This document shows, piece by piece, positions 1 to 7,933 of a DNA stretch of 8,106 nucleotides (positions are counted from its first letter, which is position 1; the number at the start of each line of letters is the position of its first letter). A program made the position numbers and the translations under genes. The stretch covers positions 1-8,106 of the forward strand of contig USNC01000056.1 in assembly GCA_900555915.1 (NCBI GenBank), written 5' to 3'. Source of the DNA: an uncultured Porphyromonadaceae bacterium (GTDB lineage Bacteria > Bacteroidota > Bacteroidia > Bacteroidales > Muribaculaceae). The notes beneath the pieces are model-generated. The model had not been told where the DNA came from. It worked only from the letters and a program-made list of their open reading frames with translations, and ran no database searches.

Positions 1-677
1 CATTCTTCGGGAGAAAAGGAACTGCTGAATTTTACGACATGAAGTTCCGGATATTCAAGCAGCAATCGATTGCCCAAGGTTTGCACCAATGGCTCTTGCC
101 CTGGGAGCCACAGATGCGAGGGAAGAATACTGGATTGAAAAATATTCGCTTTGGTGAAAAAATCGGGACTTGACCGCATGATGAAGAGCCGACGTGGATT
201 GTCGCGTATATAGTTTGTCCATCTTTCGAGCTGGTTGTCGCCATATAGGATACGGTCGTTGAAGCCCGGCAGGAAGATGGATTCTTGTGTATAGCCGTAC
301 ACCAAGGATTTTCTCTGGAACATCTGAGTGCACCGAGTCTTCAAGTCACTTACATATCGGCCTAAATGTTTTTCCAGACGCCTGTTTGCGAATAGAATTA
401 TGTGTACATGGTCAGGCATGATGACAAATGGCCAAACCGTAATTTCAGGGACGGTACGTTTGAATTCACCGATTGAATTATATATTGCCCATCCGCTCCA
501 AGAGAAATCTGTTGAGATTCTATTATCAGTATTTTTCAAGGTGGAAAATAGAGGCACAGAAAGCACTGTATTCTTCATCAGAGTGATCATATAGCAGCAT
601 CTGGAAAAGTAATCGTGCCAGTCGGCACGCCGGAGTTTGTTATGCATGAGCTCTGAGTGGAATTCTTTTGGGATCAT
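1..677 (-). CDS. Y1/HUH single-strand transposase, REP-associated (RAYT/IS200-like) type, 3' end missing
   Basis: The reading frame is open from the ATG at 677-675 to the left edge, giving 225 codons without a stop; the C-terminus lies outside the window. The hallmark HUH motif reads MPDHVHIIL, with the metal-binding histidines at residues 90 and 92. A YIRDNPRR segment follows at residues 156-163; its tyrosine sits where Y1 transposases of the REP-associated group carry the nucleophile. Near the N-terminus, RRADWHDYFSRCCYMITL (residues 16-33) resembles the first strand of the Y1 fold in Bacteroidales relatives. Known members nick and join single-stranded DNA at hairpins through a 5'-phosphotyrosine. 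Many are single-copy, domesticated genes that spread REP hairpins rather than themselves. The start is the first in-frame ATG after a stop at 743-741; a second ATG at 647 is possible. Both catalytic motifs are present and the visible part is undamaged, so it may be active. No transposon ends are visible. The family call is firm; the exact subgroup is inferred. Confidence 0.85.
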   Translation of the reverse strand, partial: MIPKEFHSELMHNKLRRADWHDYFSRCCYMITLMKNTVLSVPLFSTLKNTDNRISTDFSWSGWAIYNSIGEFKRTVPEITVWPFVIMPDHVHIILFANRRLEKHLGRYVSDLKTRCTQMFQRKSLVYGYTQESIFLPGFNDRILYGDNQLERWTNYIRDNPRRLFIMRSSPDFFTKANIFQSSILPSHLWLPGQEPLVQTLGNRLLLEYPELHVVKFSSSFSPEE

Positions 678-787
678 GGCGGTTTTAGATTTTTCAAGGC
701 AGAAATAATTCTTGTCTACAAAAATAATAAAAAGCTGACTCTAAAGCAAATGTTTTACAGTAAAAAAGAAAGAACCTTGCGGACACA

Positions 788-806
788 CCCCGCCATTCAG
801 GCGGGG
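788..806. repeat. GC-rich REP-like hairpin
   Basis: This is a perfect 7-base inverted repeat, CCCCGCC (788-794) and GGCGGGG (800-806), around the 5-base loop ATTCA. It lies about 110 bases upstream of the transposase start, in non-coding DNA. REP elements recognised by RAYT transposases are short GC-rich palindromes usually found beside the RAYT gene, so the position fits. On the minus strand the hairpin is preceded by GGTG, which loosely recalls the tetranucleotide guide at the foot of known REPs. It has no T-run on either side, so a terminator role is unlikely. Only one clear copy is seen in the window, so its status as a repeat is inference. Confidence 0.4.
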
Positions 807-866
807 CACCCGACATCATATCATTGCGGGCCAAGTTTTGTCGGGGATGCTGATACCCGGAGGCGG

Positions 867-902
867 AAAAAGCCGGGGCAGCATCGCGCTGACCCGGCTT
901 TT
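867..902 (-). terminator. Intrinsic terminator of the susCD-lipoprotein operon
   Basis: A perfect 10-base inverted repeat, AAAAGCCGGG (868-877) and CCCGGCTTTT (893-902), encloses a second short stem, CAGC (879-882) with GCTG (888-891). Together they form one long hairpin with a 5-base loop. Read on the minus strand, the GC stem runs into five T residues (871-867), as in a rho-independent terminator. It starts 57 bases after the stop codon of the last operon gene. The symmetric A/T arms mean it could also work on the plus strand. It separates the operon from the transposase gene, which therefore probably has its own promoter. Confidence 0.8.
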
Positions 903-958
903 GACGTTGTGTTGTATTTCGGAATGTGTGTTTTTCTTCTGAGAATTGCCGTCATCAA

Positions 959-2956
959 TTAGAAGAAACGGACATGCGATGTGCGGATGTTAGAACCTTC
1001 GAATACCGCCTTCTGCGCTTTCCGGCTCGATTTGCTTACACTCTTGACTTTGAAATAGGCCTTGGTGGCTACGGTCTTAGCAGGCATCATCTGAGTTTTG
1101 ATGATACTTCCGAGCTTCTTCGCAATCTTGCCGGGCTTGGCGGCGGAAGCGTTGAAATCAAGTTCGAAATCAGCATCGCATTTATATAATCCACTTCCTA
1201 CCTGGGCAAGGAAATTCGGGTCGGCATCAGGATCCGCAATGGCTGCGAGAGTCACAACATTGTCCTTGAATGTACCCCAATATTCCGCAGGTATCTCATC
1301 AACACCCATATCATTGTTGAGCAGATAGAACGATGTGCTCATGATTCCGATAGGTTCGGTGCCGTTGAGAATGCCGGACTTGGAAAGCGGGAAATATACA
1401 TGTTCTGGATCGGAAGCGTCGAAATCAAGATATCCGAAGTCTTCTACAGAAAGACCATACTGGGCGAATTCGGCGAAGGGATTGAAGATACGGTAGAGTC
1501 CCTCATATTCATCGCTCTTGGCCAGTGTGACAGTGGCGGGGTAGTTGGCGAAATCAGCAGCGCCGAAGAGATTCGCCACGATGTTGTCATAATAGACAGC
1601 GTCTTCGCTGACTACGGTCCAACCATCGAAGGGATTGAAAGTCTCATATGAGAAATTGACATATGCGTTGGACTTGGCTTCCAGTGTGCCGGAGTTGTCG
1701 GCGTGGAAAGCGACAGCAACCATAGTAAACTCACCTGAAGCGGGGAAGGAAAGGCTTATATTTGTGTTCTGTCCCTCCACTTTCTCAATGACATAGTCAG
1801 ACTCGGCATTATCCGGATCAAGCACCTGCCCGGTGATTCCTTCCACCACTTTGAAGTAAGCCTCTTCGTCAAGGACCTTGTCGCTACCGTCTTCCTTAAG
1901 CAAAGAATTCACCACAGTGTAGCAAGAGTAGTCCACATGGGAAGTGGCGGTGTATCCGATCACAGCATAATCCTTGTCGGCGATCTTCACCTGACCTTTG
2001 TCTGTGAGCGATACGCTATAGTCATTTGTATCGAGATAACCGGTGAGGTTGATATACCAGTCGGAGGGATTGTAGGCGCCTTCTGCATCATAGCACATCA
2101 CATTAAGTGTGAATACGCCGGTTACCGGATCGAAAGAAGAAGCATTGGGGAATCTATCGGGCATGAGCGTGTTGGCATCCGAAATGGACAAGGATGGATC
2201 AAGCACGAACTCAGTAGGAGTGATGCTGATCGACTTGCAGCCGTCGTTTGAATTGAAAGCCATCACCTGAAGCCATTCAGGGTCGTTCATATTGTCGTTG
2301 TGCTCGATATCAGCATCATCCTCGGCTTCGCCATCATAAATCTGCATGATAAACTGCTGAACATTCTCATCTGAAGGCAGATGGCGTTCAAACACACGAA
2401 TCGGGCTGAATGTCATAGGGGTATAGGGAGCACCAATCGTGAATGTGCCATAGCCGTCGCGACCAAGCGATTCATCATATCCGAAGAGGCTCCATTCCGT
2501 CATCTCTTCGTTGACAGCGGTAATGCTTATCGAAGCAATACCATAGATATCGGCATTGGCCTCGTCTACAGCGATTGAGAATGAATACTGCTTGTTGCCT
2601 TCCATGGCGCCGAGAACGTACTTGACATCGAAAGAAGCCATTGTCTGCTCGGCAGCAAACGACACGGACGCAGGAATAGAGAAAATTTCCGCGTAAGCCG
2701 GATCGGAGAAAGAAGGCTGGAGCTGCACAGTGAGAGCCTGCGCGCTTGCATCTTCCGGACGATAAATGTTTACCGAGAAGGCGGTTGCCTCTTTGTCAAC
2801 TATTTTCGACAGGCTTGATTGAGCGAAGAATACACGCTGTTCGTCGGCGGGCTTTGTGGCAGCGGAGTAGCCCGGCTCGTCCTTGCCGTCGCAGGCTGTG
2901 AAACCTGCGGCGACAAGAGCCAGCATCGCTGCTGATATATACTGTTTGATTTTCAT
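959..2956 (-). CDS. SusE/F-position surface lipoprotein, probable accessory substrate-binding protein
   Basis: This is a 665-residue lipoprotein and the last gene of the operon, starting 23 bases after the susD-like stop. The signal peptide (residues 1-21) ends in a lipobox, GFTAC, with lipidated Cys22. The following DGKDE fits the Bacteroidetes lipoprotein export signal (Lys plus acidic residues just after Cys), so surface exposure is expected. Residues about 41-147 look like a beta-sandwich of Calx-beta-like character. Residues about 440-600, with GWTVVSEDAVYYDN, EGLYRIFNPF and DASDPEHVYFP, resemble a domain I recall from lipoproteins beside SusC/SusD pairs in Prevotella and Muribaculaceae. 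Residues about 151-310 (EWSLFGYDESLGRDGYGTF) may be a diverged copy. The last 62 residues are strongly basic (15 Lys/Arg, one Glu) and end in FF, unlike the acidic remainder. By position it should help bind or retain substrate outside the cell. It has no catalytic motif that I recognise, and no sequence match to classical SusE or SusF is claimed. Confidence 0.75.
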   Translation of the reverse strand: MKIKQYISAAMLALVAAGFTACDGKDEPGYSAATKPADEQRVFFAQSSLSKIVDKEATAFSVNIYRPEDASAQALTVQLQPSFSDPAYAEIFSIPASVSFAAEQTMASFDVKYVLGAMEGNKQYSFSIAVDEANADIYGIASISITAVNEEMTEWSLFGYDESLGRDGYGTFTIGAPYTPMTFSPIRVFERHLPSDENVQQFIMQIYDGEAEDDADIEHNDNMNDPEWLQVMAFNSNDGCKSISITPTEFVLDPSLSISDANTLMPDRFPNASSFDPVTGVFTLNVMCYDAEGAYNPSDWYINLTGYLDTNDYSVSLTDKGQVKIADKDYAVIGYTATSHVDYSCYTVVNSLLKEDGSDKVLDEEAYFKVVEGITGQVLDPDNAESDYVIEKVEGQNTNISLSFPASGEFTMVAVAFHADNSGTLEAKSNAYVNFSYETFNPFDGWTVVSEDAVYYDNIVANLFGAADFANYPATVTLAKSDEYEGLYRIFNPFAEFAQYGLSVEDFGYLDFDASDPEHVYFPLSKSGILNGTEPIGIMSTSFYLLNNDMGVDEIPAEYWGTFKDNVVTLAAIADPDADPNFLAQVGSGLYKCDADFELDFNASAAKPGKIAKKLGSIIKTQMMPAKTVATKAYFKVKSVSKSSRKAQKAVFEGSNIRTSHVRFF

Positions 2957-2979
2957 CTTGATTTACTTTAGAATGATGA

Positions 2980-4602
2980 TTACTGCTCAACTTTCACGGG
3001 AGTAGGCTGGGGAGCCGGAGCGTTGTTGTCGGCGCTTGTATATGCCTTGTTGCCGTTTGCCTCGTCTTCGGGGATGCAGAGAAGAAGGACGGGGTCGTTC
3101 GGCTCGATATAATAAGTGTAGTCAGCCTGATATCCGGCGCCTCTGCGGTCGAAGGGTTTCTTCAGGCGCATGAGGTCGAATGTAGACATGCCCTCGCCGA
3201 AGAGTTCGACACGGCGCTGCATCCACACCTCATCCTGCACAGCCTCAGCCGAGCCTCCTGCGAATGAGTATTTCGGATTGCGGTAGATCTGCACGAATTT
3301 TGTGAGATCCTGGGCTGCTCCAGTCGGATCACCGCCCATGGCCTTTGCCTCGGCAGCGATGAGATACATCTCCTCGACACGCATCAGAGGAATATCGCAC
3401 GCATTCTCGCTTGTACCGACTACGCCCTGATAGGGAGCGAATTTCACCTGCGTATATGCCGGCATTTTCTTTTCTGTGCAATAGGCCTGCTGAGCCTCCG
3501 TCAGGTTGATGCTTTCTCCGTCAGCATTGAGGAACCAACCCTTGCGGCAGTCGCTGTCGGGGATATAGTTGTAGAGATTTTCATTCACCCTGCGCCATGC
3601 GCCCACTGAGCAATAACCGTAGCAGAGGGAGCCCATGTGGCTCGGGAAGTTGACGATGCCCGAAGTCACGACACGGTCGGTAGGCGCAATCGCGATACCG
3701 AGCATCCAGTTTGAGGCTGAGATATCGCTGAAGCCGGGCTGTGACGCCGCTGCCAAACTGAGGGGAGCGCCCTTGAAGTTTGCGATGGCGGCTTCGGCAT
3801 CGGCCTGCGCCGCCTGCCAGTTGTTCATTATAAGATTGGCACGCGCTCTCAGGCCATAGGCGGCGGCGAGCGAGAAGAAACGTTTGGGCTTCGAGTCAAG
3901 CACCTTGTCAGGGCTAAGACCACTCCCCTTGATGTAGTCGATGGCTTTGTCGCAGTCGCTCAGTATCTGGGCGTAAGTGTCGGCCACAGTAGAGCGGGGG
4001 CATCCGTTGGCTGCCACTTCCTCTTCGTTTTCTTCAGTGATCAGCATCACGCAGGGCTTGTCTTCATTGCCCTTGTAGGTGAACTGATACGACTGCGCCA
4101 GAAAGAGATAATCGAACGCGCGGAAAGCGTGCGCCTGGCCGATATAGAACTTAATCTCGGGATCTTCCGTAGCCGGATCGAGACTCTTCAGGGCCGCGTT
4201 GGCCGCGAATATCTGACGGTAGTTGCTGTTCCAGGCAAGTATGGTATAATCGCTTGTCTCAGTACAATCGTTCATACGCACCTCGCCGGAATACCAGTTG
4301 TAGCCGATAGACTCACTGACGAGGTCGATACCTCGCGTATCAGACGAGATCATCAGCGAAGCGTAGCCGAAATCGCTGTGTACATTCTCATCCGCGCCGA
4401 AAATCTGCATATAGAAAGAGGACAGGGCGGAAATGCCGGTGATGGACGCCCGCGCCATCTCGGGGTTGGCCTCTACGGCCGACACTTTCTCTCCCTCGGT
4501 GACATACTGGCTCATCGGGAGTGTATCCATCTCATAGCAGCCGGTCAGACCTACTGCCGACGCCAGACCCAGTGCCGGGATTATAAGATATTTTGTCTTC
4601 AT
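2980..4602 (-). CDS. SusD/RagB-family outer-membrane substrate-binding lipoprotein
   Basis: The 540-residue protein has a lipoprotein signal peptide ending GLTGC, with the acylated cysteine at residue 22. The SusD fold is visible throughout. N-terminal TPR-like helices include YIGQAHAFRAFDYLFLAQSY (153-172) and the segment at 248-273. The C-terminal RagB/SusD part has IPLMRVEEMYLIAAEAKA (404-421), WMQRRVELFGEG (460-471) followed by FDLMRLKKP, and the closing LCIPEDEANGN (508-518), equivalent to the family's usual IP..E...N ending. SusD proteins form a hinged lid on the SusC barrel and capture oligosaccharides or peptides at the cell surface. The ATG at 4602 lies 33 bases after the susC-like stop and is immediately followed by the signal peptide, which fixes the start. 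Length is normal for the family. A 22-residue tail rich in Asn, Pro and Gln (519-540) follows the normal end of the fold. The ligand cannot be read from sequence. Confidence 0.95.
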   Translation of the reverse strand: MKTKYLIIPALGLASAVGLTGCYEMDTLPMSQYVTEGEKVSAVEANPEMARASITGISALSSFYMQIFGADENVHSDFGYASLMISSDTRGIDLVSESIGYNWYSGEVRMNDCTETSDYTILAWNSNYRQIFAANAALKSLDPATEDPEIKFYIGQAHAFRAFDYLFLAQSYQFTYKGNEDKPCVMLITEENEEEVAANGCPRSTVADTYAQILSDCDKAIDYIKGSGLSPDKVLDSKPKRFFSLAAAYGLRARANLIMNNWQAAQADAEAAIANFKGAPLSLAAASQPGFSDISASNWMLGIAIAPTDRVVTSGIVNFPSHMGSLCYGYCSVGAWRRVNENLYNYIPDSDCRKGWFLNADGESINLTEAQQAYCTEKKMPAYTQVKFAPYQGVVGTSENACDIPLMRVEEMYLIAAEAKAMGGDPTGAAQDLTKFVQIYRNPKYSFAGGSAEAVQDEVWMQRRVELFGEGMSTFDLMRLKKPFDRRGAGYQADYTYYIEPNDPVLLLCIPEDEANGNKAYTSADNNAPAPQPTPVKVEQ

Positions 4603-4635
4603 GTTGGAATTTTCTGTAAAGTGTTGATACTTTTT

Positions 4636-7600
4636 TTAGAACTCTACGCGGATACCGCCGGATATTGTCCGTATCGGTGAATAGGTCGAGTTGTTGGATG
4701 TTCCGTAACCCTGACGCGGGTCAAGTCCGCGGCGTTTGCTCCAGAGCGCTACGTTCTCAGCCGATCCGTAGACGCGGATCTTGTCTACACCGAATTTCTT
4801 TGTCAACTTCTCAGGCACTGTGTAGCCGAGGGTGATATTGTTGAGGCTTAGATAGTCTGACGAGATCATGAAGCGGTCGCTCTGACGGGATGTGTACTGG
4901 TCGGCTGCGTTCAGACGGGGTATGTCCGAGTTCTTGTTGCTCTCGGTCCAGCGGTTGAGCATGTCGGTGTGGAAGTTGGTACCGTAGTCAGCGGAGGTAT
5001 AGCCGTGCATGAGAGCCGCATAAGTATTGTCATACAGTTTGCCGCCAAACTGATAGGAGAAGCTGAGATTGAGATCGAAACCATAGGCGTTGAGTGCGGT
5101 TCCGAAGCCGCCGTACGCTTTCGGCATGGTGTTGCCCGTCGCAGCGCGGTTGGCAACAAGACCTTTGTCTTTGTTTCCGCTGTAGCAGTCAGACCAGTTG
5201 GTAGTGGTGAACTCCTTGCCCTCTTTGTCTTTTGCCCAGTAGAGAGCCTCGCCTGTCTCATGGTTCACACCTGCGTATTTCACGAGGTAGTAGTTGTACA
5301 TCGACTCGCCTTCCTTGTAGATACGTGCTCCGTTAAGCCAGTAGCCGTCAGCTATAAGTTCTTTCGGGAGTTTTATGATCTTGTTGGCCATAGAGGTGAT
5401 GTTGGCGTTCACGCTCCACTGGATATCCTTAGTGTTGATGATATTGGCGGTAAGTTCAAGTTCCACGCCGCTGTTGCGCATCGAACCCACGTTGGCGGGA
5501 TATGACGAGTAGCCGAGCGACGGGGCTGTGGGCAGGAAGAAGAGCATGTCGGACACCTGACGCTGATAGTATTCGATCGTGCCGGCAAACATGCCCTGGA
5601 GGAAGCTGAAGTCAAAGCCGATGTTGAAGGCGTTGCTCTTTTCCCATGTGAGGTCCTTGTTGCCTTTGAAGATGAGTGTCGCGTCGTTCCATACGCCGTC
5701 GGCGCCTGTAGCCTGATACTGGTCGGTCCAAGCATAGTAGTAATAACTTGAGCTTCCGAGCCTGTCGTTACCGTTCTGGCCGAACGATGCCTTGAACTTC
5801 AGCTGGTCGATCCATTCGACGGGCTGGAGGAAGGATTCCTTCGCGATGTCCCAAGCAGCCGACACCGAGAAGAAGTCGCCCCAGCGCTTGTCGGGCGCGA
5901 AACGGGAGGATGAGTCGCGGCGGTAGCTGACGTGGCCAAAGTATTTGCCGTCGTAGTTATATTTCACACGCACGGGAATGCCTCGGGTGGTGTACTGGAT
6001 GGGGCGGCCGCCGTAGCCGTTGCGGCGGTCGATGGTGTTGTCTACGTCCCAGCCGTCGTGGCGGTAGAGGTTGTAGCCGATGGCGCTCACGTTTTCCACT
6101 TCATAGTTGAAAGTCTCGTAGCCCACCATGAGGTCGATGTTGTGCACATCGTTGAAAGTCTTTGTATAGTTGGCGATAGCCTGGAGGTTGATGGAGCGGC
6201 TGCGCTCGTCGATCTGGTATGCGCTGCCACCGCCTTCGGCACCCTGTCCGTAGAAGGGGTTGTCAAGACCATGATAGCGGAGATTGCTCAGGTAGTAGCC
6301 GGCGTTGCCGGTGATGCTCAGGCCGTCGACCGGAGTGAGGGTCAGATACCACTTGCCGTCGAATACGTCGGTAAGGTATTCCGTAGTGTTGTAGAAAAGA
6401 TTGCCCACCGGATTGGCCATCGTCATGAATGTACGTGAATTGGGGGTGGACAGACCGTCGCCGTAATCGTATACGGGATAGTTGTAGAGCGGGTCGATCA
6501 TCACGTTGCCGTCGGCTCCGCGCACGAACATGGGATAGATAGGAGCGATCTGGTTGGCTAAATAGAAGATATTGCCCGAAGAAGTCGCATAGTCGAGGTC
6601 GTTGTCGCTGGGCATGTCGCTCTTGGAGTATGTGTAAGACATGCTTGTGCCCAGTTTCAGCCACTTCTTGGCCTGGTAGTCGACTGTGGCGCGGGTGTTG
6701 AGTCGGTTGAAGCCGGAAGCCTTCACGATACCTTCATTCTCGAGATAGCTGCCGCTGAGGTAGTATTTCAGTTTGTCGGTGCCGCCGCTCACGCTCACGT
6801 TGTATTCCTGGCGGAAACCGTTGCGCATGGAGTTTTCAGTCCAGTCGTCGGGAGTGTAGTAGTAAGTGCCGTCGCTGTAGCCCAGCTGCGCGTTGGGATT
6901 GATCTTGCCGTTGCGGCCTACGAGATACTCCCCTTCGGGAAGCGTGTAGATCTGATAGCCGGAAGAGGTGAGAGCCTTGTTGGCGGCGTTGCGCCATGCC
7001 ACGTCCTGGCTGTAGCCCTGGCTGGTATACTGATTGTAGAATGCCTCATATACAAGTTCGTTGTACATGTTTGCACTCGTGAGCACATTATAGTTGGGAA
7101 TCGCGCGGTCGTTGGCGCCCCAGCGCATGTCGACAGTCACCTTGGCCTCGCCGCTGCCGCCGCGCTTGGTGGTGATCATGATCACACCGTTGGCGCCGCG
7201 CGCACCGAAAAGAGCCGTGGAAGCGGCATCTTTGAGCACAGTCATCGATTCGATGTCGTTGGGAGCGATGTCGGCGATAGTGCCGTCGAAAGGCATGCCG
7301 TCGAGCACGATGAGGGGATTGGCGCTTGCGTTGATGGAGCCCATACCGCGCACGCGGATTGCCGGAGCCTCACCCGGAGCGCCGTTGGAGCTCTGGAGCT
7401 GCACGCCGGCCACCTTGCCGTTGAGGGCGGAAGTGACGGTAGTGGTGAGGGTATTCTCAATCTGGTCGGCCTTCACCACTGAAGCGGAGCCGGTGTATTC
7501 GCTGCGCTTGGTAGTTCCGTAAGCCACGACGATGACATCGTCGAGGCGGGTATCTTCTGAAACAAGGCTGACCTTGACTTTGCCGTCAGCCGGGATATTC

Positions 7601-7851
7601 ACTTTCTGTGTTGCCATTCCCACATAACTCACCTGCAGAGTGTGGCAATTCTGGGGAACTGTCAGACTGAACCGGCCGTCGATGTCGGTGGATGTGCCCT
7701 GGGCGCTGCCCGCGGGCAGTGGGAGGACAGTTGCACCAATCACTGGTTCATTGTCGGCTGCCGATACCACAGTACCGGTCACGGTGCGTTGCGCCACGGC
7801 GGCTGCCGAGCACATTATCACCGAAAGGAGAAGAAACAAGATCTTTCTCAT
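4636..7851 (-). CDS. SusC/RagA-family TonB-dependent outer-membrane transporter
   Basis: This 1071-residue protein is first in the operon and of normal SusC length. A Sec signal peptide ends at about AVA/Q (cleavage near residue 20). It is followed by a carboxypeptidase-regulatory-like domain (VTGTVVSAADNEPVIGATV to about residue 97). LDDVIVVAYGT (103-113) occupies the TonB-box region. The plug domain carries the SusC signatures IRVRGMGS (165-172), PLIVLDGMPFDG (179-190) and VLKDAASTALFGARGANGV (205-223). The remainder is the 22-strand-type beta-barrel, ending GGIRVEF with the terminal Phe expected for Bam-assembled proteins. The family imports substrates captured by SusD, powered by TonB-ExbBD. 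There is no N-terminal STN domain, so direct signalling to an anti-sigma factor is not expected. The start is supported by the signal peptide and the A/T-rich leader directly upstream; AAGG lies 3 bases before the ATG, too close for a normal ribosome site. Substrate unknown. Confidence 0.97.
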   Translation of the reverse strand: MRKILFLLLSVIMCSAAAVAQRTVTGTVVSAADNEPVIGATVLPLPAGSAQGTSTDIDGRFSLTVPQNCHTLQVSYVGMATQKVNIPADGKVKVSLVSEDTRLDDVIVVAYGTTKRSEYTGSASVVKADQIENTLTTTVTSALNGKVAGVQLQSSNGAPGEAPAIRVRGMGSINASANPLIVLDGMPFDGTIADIAPNDIESMTVLKDAASTALFGARGANGVIMITTKRGGSGEAKVTVDMRWGANDRAIPNYNVLTSANMYNELVYEAFYNQYTSQGYSQDVAWRNAANKALTSSGYQIYTLPEGEYLVGRNGKINPNAQLGYSDGTYYYTPDDWTENSMRNGFRQEYNVSVSGGTDKLKYYLSGSYLENEGIVKASGFNRLNTRATVDYQAKKWLKLGTSMSYTYSKSDMPSDNDLDYATSSGNIFYLANQIAPIYPMFVRGADGNVMIDPLYNYPVYDYGDGLSTPNSRTFMTMANPVGNLFYNTTEYLTDVFDGKWYLTLTPVDGLSITGNAGYYLSNLRYHGLDNPFYGQGAEGGGSAYQIDERSRSINLQAIANYTKTFNDVHNIDLMVGYETFNYEVENVSAIGYNLYRHDGWDVDNTIDRRNGYGGRPIQYTTRGIPVRVKYNYDGKYFGHVSYRRDSSSRFAPDKRWGDFFSVSAAWDIAKESFLQPVEWIDQLKFKASFGQNGNDRLGSSSYYYYAWTDQYQATGADGVWNDATLIFKGNKDLTWEKSNAFNIGFDFSFLQGMFAGTIEYYQRQVSDMLFFLPTAPSLGYSSYPANVGSMRNSGVELELTANIINTKDIQWSVNANITSMANKIIKLPKELIADGYWLNGARIYKEGESMYNYYLVKYAGVNHETGEALYWAKDKEGKEFTTTNWSDCYSGNKDKGLVANRAATGNTMPKAYGGFGTALNAYGFDLNLSFSYQFGGKLYDNTYAALMHGYTSADYGTNFHTDMLNRWTESNKNSDIPRLNAADQYTSRQSDRFMISSDYLSLNNITLGYTVPEKLTKKFGVDKIRVYGSAENVALWSKRRGLDPRQGYGTSNNSTYSPIRTISGGIRVEF

Positions 7852-7933
7852 ACCTTAATGTATTGATTTGTTAATGTTAAAAATTTCTACGTAAAACTGA
7901 AAATTAGTTGTCGGTAGATATTAAATCCCGAAA

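Noticed and set aside
55..594. Short frames on both strands over the transposase region
   Set aside because: They overlap the HUH transposase frame, which is open across the entire segment and carries catalytic motifs; the short frames do not.
748..755. AACATTTG on the minus strand as a -7 box for the transposase gene
   Set aside because: It is one mismatch from TAnnTTTG, but no TTTG is seen at the expected distance upstream, so it was not called as a promoter.
753..765. A 13-base palindrome, TTTTAC-A-GTAAAA, upstream of the transposase
   Set aside because: It is short and almost pure A/T, so chance is a sufficient explanation. No promoter with both boxes at proper spacing was found beside it.
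657..962. A 101-codon plus-strand frame between transposase and operon
   Set aside because: It runs through the REP-like hairpin and the terminator, has no recognisable features, and is better explained as non-coding DNA.
4129..4680. A 183-codon plus-strand frame across the susD-like gene start
   Set aside because: It overlaps the SusD signal peptide and the susC-susD gap in antisense and shows no recognisable protein features.
4969..5505. A 178-codon plus-strand frame inside the susC-like gene
   Set aside because: It is an antisense shadow of the barrel-coding region, with low-complexity hydrophobic content and no homology that I recognise.
5932..6438. A 168-codon open frame on the plus strand inside the susC-like gene
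   Set aside because: It is antisense to a fully supported SusC barrel region. Its Val/Ala-rich composition is what the reverse strand of such a gene gives, and no domain or leader is visible.
7810..7851. Cys14 in the SusC signal peptide as a possible lipidation site
   Set aside because: The residues before it (VIM) do not fit a lipobox, and a normal signal peptidase I site (AVA before Gln) follows.
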